From contig NW_019211458.1 of assembly GCF_002443255.2 (NCBI RefSeq), forward strand, positions 21,065,643 to 21,129,642: a DNA stretch of 64,000 nucleotides, read 5' to 3'. Below, piece after piece: positions 24,001 through 35,570 of the stretch (position 1 is the stretch's first letter; each line of letters opens with the position of its first letter). The position numbers and the translations under genes are program-made. The notes under the pieces are model-generated. The model was not told the origin of the DNA, did not search any database, and saw only the letters and a program-made list of their open reading frames with translations. The stretch comes from Varroa destructor (Eukaryota > Arthropoda > Arachnida > Mesostigmata > Varroidae).

Positions 24001-27000
24001 CTTGGCAATACATCTGTGCGAATTCAAACAGGATTCGAATCTGAAGTTTTCTTGAAGTAGACATAGTTTATCGAATACAGATGAAACAGGAAAGTCTTAG
24101 AAAGTGTACTTACACCGTAGAGATAAGCGTCCTGTGTATCAATCATGCCTAGTTCTAAAAGGTTCACATTTTCTTACAGAGTTCGACTGCGTTTCACACA
24201 TCGCAAAGCTTCATCAAAAAAACCATCCATGATGCCTTGTCTAAAAAAAAAACAAAAGACATGTAATAAACAAATCGGAATTTTCTTTTATAATTCTGCA
24301 TCTAGATCGTATTTTTTGCCGTATAATCTCTGAATGCTGCCTACAGTAAATCTTCGATAGTCCTATCGTTTTCTTAAATACTCTTTCAGAGTGCTGAAGC
24401 AAATGAAGGCCAATTACCACTGGACGGCAGGGGTTACCAATCGAGACTCGAATATACTGGACATTATCTGTATCCAGTACAAAGTGCGTGTATCAGAAAC
24501 AAACAACGCTTAGATCCGCGAGAACATCATGTTCGCCCTAAAACGTAAAATACGTGAAACAATACGTGAGATTTGTTACCTTTTTGACTACGCATAAAGC
24601 ATCGGTCTCTCTTTCACCATTTTGTTATAGATAACTAGCACGGTAAGCAAATATTTCGACATCCTTGGTCAAAAACTATAAAATTGTAGCTATAATTTAT
24701 GAAGGTCTACAAATGAACTGTTTAAATAATTTTCCACATGATTTAGTATCTAGCTTGCGTTCATTTAGTTCCGAATCGCTGTTTTGGCTCAGTGTGACGG
24801 TCATATTTTCGAATGGCAGGTTTGTGCAATAGTATTAATAATAGCCTATAGAAATAAATAGCCAAAATAAAAATGACCACCGCATAACCTTACTGTTTCA
24901 CATGTGAGCAGGGTGACGCAGAAAAAACTTGGACCGCATTTTTCCCCTAAAAATCATTACCAGATAACAATAAATAAAAGGCTAAAGTGTACTGCACAAC
25001 GTTCCCTGAAACACTATATACGTGATACTGGTTTAGAGCATCATAAGCTATGAACTAACGCCTAGTTTTCTAACTTACCCCAGTCATTATCGAAAACTCG
25101 CGTCAAAGGCACCAGCGAGAGGGAAGACTCTGTTTGAGTTTATGTTGTACCAGATGCCAAGATTGTTAAATCCGAAAGGCGTCTAAGAATACACGATAGG
25201 CTTCCTCATCACGTCACTTTGGTGACTGAGTTCTGTTCTCCGTTAAAAAAAATAGCAAGGGCTGCTTTCAGTCACGAAAAAACAAATGTGACAAAGACGC
25301 CAATGTTAGATATGCGGATAATTAAGAGCGGTGAAAATTGTGCCTGTTAATAGCTAGTAAGGGTAGTATGCTCGGACCTACGCAGATCCCAATTAGAGAA
25401 TCGTCATTTGACTTTTAGCTTACTAGAATTTCTCAGGAAGCTAGCATTTTCGTGGTTTCCTTTGAGTCAGGCTTGAAGATGTACTACAACCGAGTTCTGC
25501 CGTCAGGTCATAGACTAACCGATGCAAACAGTTTGCGTAAAGAATGACAGATAATAATTGTTGTAGTGCTATATAAATAAATGGAAATTGACTTTCATAG
25601 AAAATCAAATACAATGTAAACAGGCTTTCAATTCACCGCGAAAAAACGTACAATACAGCTCATATGTATGCAGACGAGTATGTCTTCCTTTCCACAAAGC
25701 AGACGTCCGCTTGACTTTCGCCAGAGCGGCTGCCACTGGAAATAAAACAAGCCTGAAACATGATTGTAGTATTTGACTATATTTTATACGATATAATAAA
25801 AATAGAAATTATAAGGTGAAGAGATATAGTTGATCGATAGTACTGTTGGAATCGTTCCGGAAAAATGGAAATCGACTATTTATATAGTTGCCTTCTAGGC
25901 GCTATATAATGATGATGCATTGGACACTAAAGGAAGCATCGTTATCATTTATTTGTCAAATACGTGTACAAGTTAAATAGGGGCTAACGATAATGTAAGT
26001 TCTTGCCTAACGCTGAACTTTGTTTCCCTTTAGATGTTGGATTTCAAATAAAGTTATTTTCCCACCGAATGACTCTAAGTGAGCAGCGTTTTTTGACAAC
26101 TTCTGCTCGTGTCCGGCAGAGTAATCGGTATCTGATTAATTCCATTTTGGCGGTCAACCACAAATTCACACCTGTCTCAATCATTCAGCGATTCGGTGAT
26201 CGTCTGCAGTACTCTTTGACAGCTTCTAAAATTTATAAATACTCGGTCGTAGTCTACTTCTTTATCGATACATGTTTAACACTCAATTATCATTAGCTTA
26301 TTTCATTCAAAATCTTTTGACATCAAAACGTCAAAGGTATCATGCTCTCCTACAGCTACTTTATCATTAGGATGTTATGGGTGAAACGTTACGAATTACG
26401 AAGACGACATTCGGTTGGTAAATACTCCAGTTTTCTTCAGTAAGAATCGGGTTAGTTAATTGCAGATAAAAAAAAAAACATTTTTTAATCAGAATTTTTT
26501 GCTCACAACATTCCGGAAACTTACCGAATATCGGTGAAGACAATAGGCACAAAGACCTTAAGCGAAAACACAATGCACGACTGGTGCAAATGTTTTAAGG
26601 ATGGAAATTGGAACGTTGAAGACCAGCGAAGAGGTGACTAGGTGCCGGGCGCCGAAGAATGAGACTGCATTGGCGCAGTCCATGTATATAGACGGTGCTA
26701 AAACATACCCTTCCCTGTTGCATGGGATCATGTAAGTCTTTGACAACGGTGTGGCGTTTTCCGCACAGCAGAACCTTACGGAAAAGTCGTCTGTATCGCC
26801 CTGCCTTAAATACAGATTTGAGACCAAATTTGAGACAGCACCGTCGTAACAATTGATATCTAGTAGCTGTTCTCTTCGAATAGTTGATGTGTAGATCATC
26901 TTGGCCTTTTTTTTTCCTATTTAAAATCGTTGCTATGTGTTATCATCGGAACAAGGCCTTCGTGTCACTTGGTGCATCTTTCAGAAATTTTATTCTGCAC

Positions 27001-29131
27001 GGTTCACTCAAGACCTTATCGGATCAAGGCTATAAGAATATAAGCTTGTGGGAAATTTCACTTACCACTAAATTATACGAAACAAGGTATTATTAATTTG
27101 GAAAATGGTCAAAGTACGAAAAAGGCCATGTTTTTTGGGGGCAGATGTAAAACGGACGAGAAAAAATTGGTATTTTTCATCTATAGTGATTGAAAAAAGT
27201 CTCCTGTAGTCTACGAGAAAAAAAAGATACGTGATCTTAGAAGACAAAATGTTAGTTTACTTGGTTTCGATCGAATTAGGTTTCAAATGTTTTTTTTCCC
27301 TGAGCTTGTTATATCTTTGTAATGCAGAGAACTACCCGGGAAACTGGTTGATTTGTCTTTAAGCGGTCTTTATTTAAAGGTGTCGCCATGGCCGATTTCG
27401 AATACTGATTGGAAAGCTTCTACTGAAACTGGTGAGCTAAATTTCAGAATTAAATCGCCTCAAAGCCGGTTGAAAGACTTTCAAAACGGAGTAGCACTAA
27501 TTCTATAGTTAGCACATTATCATTAGCATAGGACCTGAATGGCCATGTTTTAAAAACAAAGGCGAAACTCAGATTTCAAGTAATAAGTCTTGTAATTTAT
27601 GCTGGATCTTCTCTCTAATAGGAATCAATTGGTAGCGACGGGTAGGACAACGGCCAGTTGCTTTATTTGTTGTTTGAATGGTGGACAGCTTTTAGTTATT
27701 CTTTTCAAGCCATGTTTGGCATGTCGTTGGTCGTTCCCTTTGCAGTTTCGTTCGTGAAATGTAACAACATAAAGCGGTAAATATGGTCTCCTTCAAAACG
27801 ACATAATAAATTATAGTACTTATAATTTTTAAAAACTATTAAACAGTCTCTGTTTCAGACTCAGATTCAAGACTCGCATTCTTTTTTCGGTCGTAGTTGT
27901 TTGTTTCTGGCACTAATTACGCCTGTACTAACCACTATATTACTATTTGTACTAGTTATTAGACGTGTAATACAACAGTATGTCAACACACCAAGCAATG
28001 GCCAAAACGAAAATGAACGCCGTATGCTATTTTTTTTTTAATTGAACGCGTTGGTACCCGGAATGGCCAGCTAAGCGACCCAGAAAATACCAAATTAAAA
28101 TAAAGGCCGCTCTCTAATTCTGTAAATCAGCCAATATCAGAGCATACCACAATAATAACGCACTGTACATAAAACTATGCCTTAAGTGTGTTTTGCCATT
28201 GACTCAGAATATCTCACTTACGTACTACCTTTCAATCTTTTAATTTGGTTTGATCATTATCCGAATGGGCTCATCAAGGAAACAGATGAGAAAAAAGGAA
28301 AAGTCTTTTTAGCTTTTTAGTGTTTAATTGCATAACGTTTTGTTGCGCCAGACGCCGGCTTCACGGTTCAGTTAGGAACAGGTAACACAAACAATGAAGG
28401 TGGATTCCTTGTTAGCTTCTTAGAAGAACAAAGATAAGCTTTTTTTCAAAAAGAAGAGACAGGAGTAGCGTTTTGCTTTGACTGCGTCTCTGTAGCTATT
28501 AAAAGCCGACGGTTGCGACAGAGCATTCAACATAGATACACCTTTTATATATACAGGTTATGCACAACGCGAATGTTGGAAACAACGTAATTATTGCTGA
28601 GAATTCGGTTTTTTACGTTTTTTTGGCATTTGACACTCTGAACAATAATCTTCTCGTAATTGTGATGAAATCTAATAAAAGTATTAAAAAGTTTAAATTT
28701 TTCCAAATTTAGTAAATGGTGTATATTTTTGAAAATTTCCGAATAAATTAATTTCGTTTCTCTTATTTAATTAGAAATAGATCGAAAAGTTCCATAAAAT
28801 TTAGCCGCGGCCAACTTTGTTGCTCCCATTATAACAATAGCAACAGGTAATACAATAGCAGATATTTTCTTTCAACTTAAATTGGGCAACATGCATGCGA
28901 CCCTTGGAAAAGAAATTATCGAATTCTCTGCAGTACTCGAACTTCTATTGAGCATACACTAGTGAAGTCCAAACACAGGTAAAAAAAAATACGAGGAAGC
29001 CTATGATAACTTAAAAAATGTCGATCCTACAGGAATAGGTACGCGAGTTGAAAATGGGGCAGGTTACAAATGAGATGGGCTCCCATTTTGCCAACTGGGA
29101 GTTGAGTTGGTGTCAAAAACTGGACAGAATA

Positions 29132-29172
<41 letters not shown>

Positions 29173-30486
29173 ATATAGATGTAAATCCCACACGCGCACC
29201 GATCCGTAACGGGTTCGTTCCGAGCACATTTTACTATAGACTTTGCAATATAAATCGAAATAACCGTAACGAGTGGTAATGACACAGTGTAATAATTTTT
29301 TCATTTATTACGTATGCTCTGAATATCAATTGTAAGCGTATTCTTTAACATTATGGGTGAGTGAAATTTTGTCCATTCGTCAAAACACTCCGGACGAAAA
29401 CGGACAAAAGCGTGCCTTAGCCTGGCACGCAGTTTTACCTACGTCCCTCCGCCGTTCTAAATTTGGATTTCGATATTCAACTGTGAAAACTACGAAAACT
29501 CTCCACTTGATCTTCGCTTTAAGTTCATCGATGGCAATGTAAAAGACAATTTCGAGTGAAAACTATGTTATCCATTCAAGTGCGTGTTACTTAATACTTT
29601 TTAGTCTTAGTCGTATAGCTTTTGTCCGCCTCTAAACGTGGATATGTGCCATTTCTAGCTACGCATACACCCAGAGACACCCAGCTTATTATGTAGTTAT
29701 CCTCTATTTTGTTATTTTTTTAGTCTAACCCATAGAAAAGCTACTGCTGGTGCACAGGTAGCGTCTCATTAGCAACAACAGATTCTCTTTAGATTGTGGT
29801 GTTGCTTAAGCACTGTAATTATGACTACAATGGAGTAATGCCATTCCTATTCAAGCTTGTTCAACTGGCAAGATCGCTCTTTTATTTCCGATAATATTTG
29901 TAACTAGGGTGCACGGAGCCTATGTGAGCACAAAATAAAGAACACGTCAGGGCCTCAAGATCAAAAACTAGTTCTCAGTTAGGGATCGCAGCGAGTTCCC
30001 TTGCCTATGTAATGCTCGCCAAGTCACGCACCCACGCTACATCTGTTCTTAGGAAAGCTACTGCCACTCCGGTACGGTCAACGATCTCCACTTAAAACAC
30101 CCGGCTTTTATGCCTTACGAGGATGCTAAGCGGAAATAAATGTCTGATTTCGTTACCACTGAGAGAAAACATTTAGTTTACGTGATTCCATAAGCAGTAC
30201 CCTAAAGCTTCTACATGCTGACCTTATTATGGGAGAACAACGCTCACTGCGATTCGATCTAGGCAATTAAAATTGGTAAAATGAGAGGATTCTTAGTTTT
30301 CCGGCCATCTGGTATGACGGACTTCACGGGGTCGACATACGTTATTTAGGACGTAATGCTATGAAGTAGCGATGGCTATAACAAACATTTTTCCAGTCAC
30401 ATACCTTCGTTTGACCTGCGGCCGCCATCGTAAGTAAATACACCAAGTTTCATTGTTAAACAATTAAATTAGATTTTAGAGAAACA
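18057..30486. other. Intergenic AT-rich region, no gene recognised
   Basis: About 12.4 kb with only short ORFs (mostly under 90 codons) of no recognisable family. A 10-bp inverted repeat (TACCCACCCT at 18637-18646, complement at 18701-18710) and a duplicated CTTTGGCCTAG near 22135-22165 are visible. The - strand at 26558-26899 has two overlapping ORFs of 113 and 85 codons that might be a decayed retroelement, but the similarity is too weak to call. No tRNA or rRNA was seen. Confidence 0.6.
29135..29166. repeat. (AT)16 microsatellite
   Basis: Thirty-two bases of uninterrupted AT. The ORFs predicted through it (IYIYIY-type) are artefacts of the repeat. Confidence 0.95.
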
Positions 30487-30492
30487 TTTATT
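30487..30492 (-). terminator. Candidate distal polyadenylation signal of the repeat-protein gene
   Basis: TTTATT on the + strand, AATAAA on the - strand, about 315 nt beyond the stop of the 30807-31430 gene. Confidence 0.3.
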
Positions 30493-30610
30493 CACAAACA
30501 TTATATACAGTGACGTACGACTTCTACAGCGCATATATGTGTTTGTTTTTATATAAGTATTTTTGTATGTTGGTCTGTTTCTGTATGTACATAAATATTA
30601 CGGGAGAGTA

Positions 30611-30616
30611 TTTATT
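30611..30616 (-). terminator. Candidate proximal polyadenylation signal of the repeat-protein gene
   Basis: AATAAA on the - strand, about 190 nt beyond the TGA at 30807-30809, a usual distance for a short 3' UTR. Confidence 0.45.
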
Positions 30617-30806
30617 AAAATGACCCATGCACACAATTTTCGGTGGTCATCTTGACGGTATCACCAGCATCTGAATCGCTCGAACTCAACCACAACTGGT
30701 GAAACTAAACACCTAAGATGAGCCTATCACGATGTGTTTTTCGCGAAAGTTGATTCTATTAATGGTTTGGGTCGCGCCTCAGCGAATTATTTTCTCGATT
30801 CAATAA

Positions 30807-31430
30807 TCAAGCACTTTTCTTCTTGTCCCAGCCCTTCGCCTCGAGGAGAATAGGAATAGGCTTCTTCACCACGACGGGATGCTCCTTCACAATAGGCACC
30901 TCAACGGGAATGTGCTTGGTTACGGGAACTGGTACGTGTTTGTGGATGTGAACGAGGTAGGGCTTGGGAACCTTCACCTCAACTGGGTAGGGTACTGGCT
31001 TGTGAACGATGTAAGGCTTAGGCACGTGAACAACATAAGGCTTGGGAACCTTGACGATGTGGGGCACGGGATAGGGCTTCTTGACTGGAACCTTGACGGG
31101 AACTGGCACCTCCTTGGGAATGGGTACCACTTTGTGTACCGGGTAATATTCGTGAATGATCTGGGGTACGGGATACGGCTTGGGCACTGGCACAGGCTTG
31201 TAGACCGGAACCTTTTTCGGGACGTGCACAATTTGTGGCACAGGAACAGGGTGCGGGACAGGAATCAGTTTAGGAATCTTCTTTACAACCACAGTGAGTT
31301 TGGGCTCGATCCAACCGTGGTGATCCCAGCCGTGGTCACCTGCCCAGGCTGACGTCGCACAGAGTATCGCAACTGCGGCCGCCCCCAGCAGAGGAGTCAC
31401 AGAAAGGCTACGCATGGTTCCTTTGCTCAT
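30807..31430 (-). CDS. Secreted Val-Pro/Lys-Pro-Tyr repeat protein, probable cuticle or extracellular-matrix structural protein
   Basis: A single 207-codon frame, by far the longest convincing ORF after hth. Residues 1-30 form a signal peptide: hydrophobic core LLGAAAVAILCA and an AWA|G cleavage site at 30/31. Mature residues 31-207 start GDHGWDHHGW and then alternate V/I, P, K and H in imperfect repeats: VPVPKPYPVP, KKPYPVPHIVK and three successive VPKPY-V/I/L-VH units. The end is KGWDKKKSA. The mature part has no cysteine and no visible chitin-binding Rebers-Riddiford motif. Such Pro/Val/Lys/Tyr-rich secreted repeats occur in arthropod cuticle and other extracellular matrices; Tyr and Lys could be cross-linked. 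Two starts are possible: Met1 has a poor context (CTTATG), while Met6 (ACCATG) has a better one and leaves the signal peptide intact, giving 202 residues. A TATA box lies upstream and no intron is needed. The 157-codon + strand ORF across it is an antisense shadow. The precise role is inferred. Confidence 0.82.
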   Translation of the reverse strand: MSKGTMRSLSVTPLLGAAAVAILCATSAWAGDHGWDHHGWIEPKLTVVVKKIPKLIPVPHPVPVPQIVHVPKKVPVYKPVPVPKPYPVPQIIHEYYPVHKVVPIPKEVPVPVKVPVKKPYPVPHIVKVPKPYVVHVPKPYIVHKPVPYPVEVKVPKPYLVHIHKHVPVPVTKHIPVEVPIVKEHPVVVKKPIPILLEAKGWDKKKSA

Positions 31431-31592
31431 AAGTGCTGCTCGCGCTTGTCCTCTTTCTTGAGCAGGTTGAGATTATCCACAATCGTGTAGCACAAATCGT
31501 AACGGACGGCTCGTTTTCGTAATCTTTCTTATTCTTTCTCTTTTCACTGTTCCAAATAGGCAGACATCGTCAAATGCCGGTATGTTCGTGCG

Positions 31593-31601
31593 CTATTTAT
31601 A
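31593..31601 (-). promoter_or_regulatory. TATA box of the repeat-protein gene
   Basis: The - strand reads TATAAATAG, a consensus arthropod TATA element, about 165-170 nt upstream of the first ATG at 31430. Initiation would be expected about 30 bases downstream, near 31570, giving a 5' UTR of about 140-155 nt. Its strength fits a highly expressed structural gene. Confidence 0.6.
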
Positions 31602-34600
31602 ATATACGCGAACCGGATTGGTTTTCAGGCACCAGTACGGGCATTCTAAGCCAACATCCAGCTGTAGCAGCTCTCCTACGGCGGCGGTAGCAGCGGACAT
31701 CGTGATAGCCCCAGCGACCCTCTCTGTCGTTGATCACGGTCGCGCGTCCAAGCAGACATTGTGCCGCTCGGCCGACGCTTAACGCTGTCGCGGGCGGGAG
31801 GCGAAGCAAATTTTCGGCGCGCGAAATTCGCTCCCCCCCTCCCTACTACAGCTCATGGCTCTTGTTGTCGCAGGAATCGCCCTTACCTTCTTGTTCAACC
31901 GGATCCAAATCCCAGCTAGGCTCGCTAGCTCCCTCCCTCTCGTCTATGGGGTTTCACAGGGAGTTTACAGAAGACGATGGTCAAATCTGATATTCCCTCC
32001 GCACGTACCGATAATACCGCATGGCTTTCCTATGAACTGATGTTTAATGTATGGGACAGCGTCGATGCGTGTGATCATTATCGATTCGCGATAATGACGA
32101 AGAAGCAGTCGCATTATTTGATGCCCTAAGGAATAGGTGCGGAGGACGATGGTTCAGAAAACAGATAATGAAGATATTACGCGCTAACGATTATCCAGAA
32201 TATCTTACTGAATAATTATACCCCTCTAGCTAAATCTGTCATTCCTGATCACACCTGAAAGATACTGTGGACATTCCACAATTTGTAAATTCTGAGTCGG
32301 ATCGAACTATTTACCCCATGCCAAGTATCATTTATTGATTGAAATGTCTGCAGGAAATATTTTTCCAAGGTTAAGAAGGTTAGGCCCGCGCAGTAAGCCC
32401 GCGTTTATTGAAGGCAGAAAGCAGCTTAAAATTCTAACTCGAGAATCGAGCACCGCTGGTAAAACTCATGGGGTGGAGTGAGCGTCGGGCCTAAACCATT
32501 TACTTCACTCTGTCATGTGCTATATACTGCTGAGGTTCAATAATACGTAGTTCGGCGTAGCAGCATGTCGTTTTCAAGAACAGAATTTTGGGTTGGAATT
32601 AATGGGGATACTTCGTATCGTTTTGTTACGATTTAAGGACCCAACAGTAACACCATTTTTGCGGCTGAACAGTTTTCAACTCTGGAGTTGGAACCAGTTA
32701 GAATCTCGACATCACTATCATCATCACTACAACCTACCTGGTTGAATCGGCACATAGGGTACGTATCACGATGCCTCGATGCTCTACAACCAAGCGCCTA
32801 AAAATTCAAACTTGTGAATTCAAAGTTGAACTTTGCTATCTCCAAATGCCTGTACTGTAACCTCGCGTAGCTTCCATATCTGACCAGGGATGGGCATGCT
32901 CTAGATAATGTCTGAGAACCATTGGATCGCAGATAGACGTAAGAACCATAGATCTGTTTCAAGACTATGCGATATGCTCTGGCGTACCGCTTATGTACCA
33001 ACTCTGGTTTACTATTCCTTAGGACTTGTGTTGATTAATGTGTAGGGTTAATTGTTTTTGCAGTGGGAAGTACGGACGAAAACAGATAATAATGTGTATG
33101 GAACATACAAATAATTTATTTTTGTCTATTTGTCTAAGGAATACTCTTTTAAAAATAGAGCTTTCATATTGTATTATATTTTCAAAACATCGTCAAGCAT
33201 ACCTCTCATCGTTCCCTATAGGTACCACCGTCTGTCAGACGTTGTCACGACAAAAAGTAAGCCACGCAGCATCCAGGATGTGTTTAGTAATGTTTTAAGG
33301 CGGTTTACATAAAAATGGCTGGTATCTTTTTAAAATGGGTAGTCTATCTTGTCGAATGTTACATATACATACCATACTTGAATTTGACGTATAAGACATA
33401 AGCCGAGCGCAGCCTATCAGAACCGCATGTTAGCCTTGATTTATACATATTCTGTTATTTTCAGTACTGGAAGCTCAATTCGGTATGTATCAAATGCAAT
33501 GTGAGAGAAGAATGTCTTCTAGGGAAGAAAAAAGTGTTTTTCTGCTATGAACTTCATAAAATGTCGAATGGTCGAGTTTGCTGGAAAATCTCTCGAAACT
33601 TAAAGCTTCGCCTGAAGAAAAATCTGATAACGAACACAGAAACGCAAGCTGCAAATGTGAGGGAAGACATGTGCGTGATTTCCGTGCTCAGAGATTATTG
33701 ATTCTGATCTTCGTATTCTAGAAACAGAATCACTTGAAACAGATGCATTGACACACTCTATTCCAGTGGACTACGCCTGAATGATCTTATTATGTAGACC
33801 TTCAGGTATACTTATGCATTTGATTTTGCATAATAAATTTTTATTTCTTTATTAGAAATAAAAATTTATTATGTTATCGTTTAGGTGTCGTACTCGAAAC
33901 GATTCTCAAATATCCATGTAACAAGGTTTAGATTGTCATCTGCACTGCCCTGTCCATATCAATTCTTTTGTCCAAGATCAAAGCGGAGTATATGAAACGT
34001 ACTATTCTGGTGAATAGCGCATTGGACGGTGGCGAAATCTGTCGGTAGTGAACCACTAGACTGGTGAAGAGCATGATAAAGTACTCCGTATATGCGTAAT
34101 AATTAGTGCTTAAGGATTTCATTCGAATGATTATGCATGAGTAGCGCCCATGAGGGCATCACCTTGGTCTGACGAGATAGAAGACAGATCCTCGACTCTG
34201 AATATTGATAACATGATGACAAGCTGTAAATTTATATATATCTAATCAGTACAGGTTCAGTGTGCGCGCGCTCAGCGTCGTCAGCCGCTATCACGTGACA
34301 CTGCACCGTTGCAGCCATAATCCGGATCCAAAGATCGAGTCTTCTTTCAGATTCTCGCCAAACCATATTTCCAGATGGATTTACGAGCAGATAAAAGTTC
34401 GACTAACGCACTTTACTTTTCTCTACTTTCTTCACAACGAATAAAGAGGTGACTATCGACGAAGGTATTGGTTGCATAACTTGAAAAAAATCGAACTTGA
34501 ATGCCTGCATTTAGCTATGAGACATATGCAACTACCCGCTCACTAATAACTTTCGTATCCCTGAGCCCCAGGTGCGTTTCACAAAACAAGTCTTCAGAGT

Positions 34601-35029
34601 TGTGAAGCCGATATTTCAGTTTTCCTTATTTGACCGGGATGCCCCCAGAACCGTCAGCTTGCGGTGAAGCATTGTATGGCAAGAACTTACGTCAAATCAA
34701 AGGTAATAGCAACACATGAGTGTAGCTATCGCTGTGACAGAAACCCAGCTGATGTTCACTTTTTCGTAGGACGCTCCAAAGCCACAAGACCATATTTGTT
34801 ACGCCGGCAAGCAAAACATTCCCCTAATCCCAAGTCAGTCAGTGATTACTCCACCCCACAGGTTTCACTTACAATTACGTTGTTAGAAAAATGGAAAATA
34901 AGGACAATAATCAGAGTAATGCCATATCAATGATGCGATAAACTATATGTGTCAATAAAATGAGATAATATTATAAACCTAATCTTTAAGCACATTATAC
35001 CTTGAATCCTTATTATAAACAATCAATGG
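31602..35029. other. Intergenic region upstream of the repeat-protein gene
   Basis: The first 400 bases are relatively GC-rich (promoter-proximal) and carry only shadow ORFs. The rest is AT-rich with no recognisable gene. It contains the perfect AT-rich hairpin at 33829-33873. Confidence 0.55.
33829..33873. repeat. Perfect 20-bp inverted repeat with 5-nt loop, AATAAA on both strands
   Basis: CATAATAAATTTTTATTTCT at 33829-33848 is followed by a five-base spacer and its exact reverse complement at 33854-33873. Each arm has AATAAA on one strand and TTTATT on the other. It could be a fold-back of a small mobile element or a bidirectional 3'-end element; neither is shown. Confidence 0.9.
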
Positions 35030-35570
35030 ATCGTGCGAATCAGCACGCACACGAGAAGCGAAACGTCGCCGGTCCGGCGCTCTTGCCAACATCAGCATTG
35101 TTGGCATGCAATATAGCAATCCCACCACATGGAATTGTCGTGTGGCGGCGATGAGACAGCGCCGCCGCTACTGCCATGACTATTAATGTAAAAAGGTGAA
35201 AACGGTATTCCCAGAAGGGTAAAAATCTTCGGTATTATGTGCCCGCACTGATTGCATAATGGAACATCAGCGCTACGTCTCCAGTACAGATCCAGGTGGG
35301 CAGCCAGTCATCAGCTTCGTTCTCCAGACAGCACAGGGCGATCCAACGATGCGTTCGCCGACATATTGGGGTGTCGAGAGTGTACCTGGAGAGCTGGGCA
35401 TCCAAGCAGGCAGGGAACGGATTTTGCATTGCGGATGTGGTATACGAACGACTTTGCAGACATACCACTCGTAGAAGATCCACGTTTGTTACAGTAGCAT
35501 CAGTTAAAGCGTTATCAACTCTTTCAGATGCGCCCTTTCGCCTATTGGCGACCGTGCGGCAGCTGTTGTC
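35030..35570. other. GC-rich patch with short hairpins and overlapping ORFs, function unknown
   Basis: Stands out from the AT-rich surroundings. Short inverted repeats include CGCCGG-T-CCGGCG (35067-35079) and TGCCAACA / TGTTGGCA (35084-35106). ORFs of 71-94 codons are open in several + frames and on the - strand between 35235 and 35580; none is recognised. It might be an isolated exon, a CpG-type regulatory element or a decayed mobile element. Confidence 0.3.

Noticed and set aside
29027..29304. Three - strand ORFs with long IY runs
   Set aside because: They are artefacts of the AT microsatellite at 29135-29166, open in all frames.
30879..31352. 157-codon + strand ORF opposite the repeat-protein gene
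   Set aside because: It is the antisense shadow of the repetitive VP/KPY coding sequence; the - strand frame has a signal peptide, a TATA box and polyadenylation signals, this one has none.
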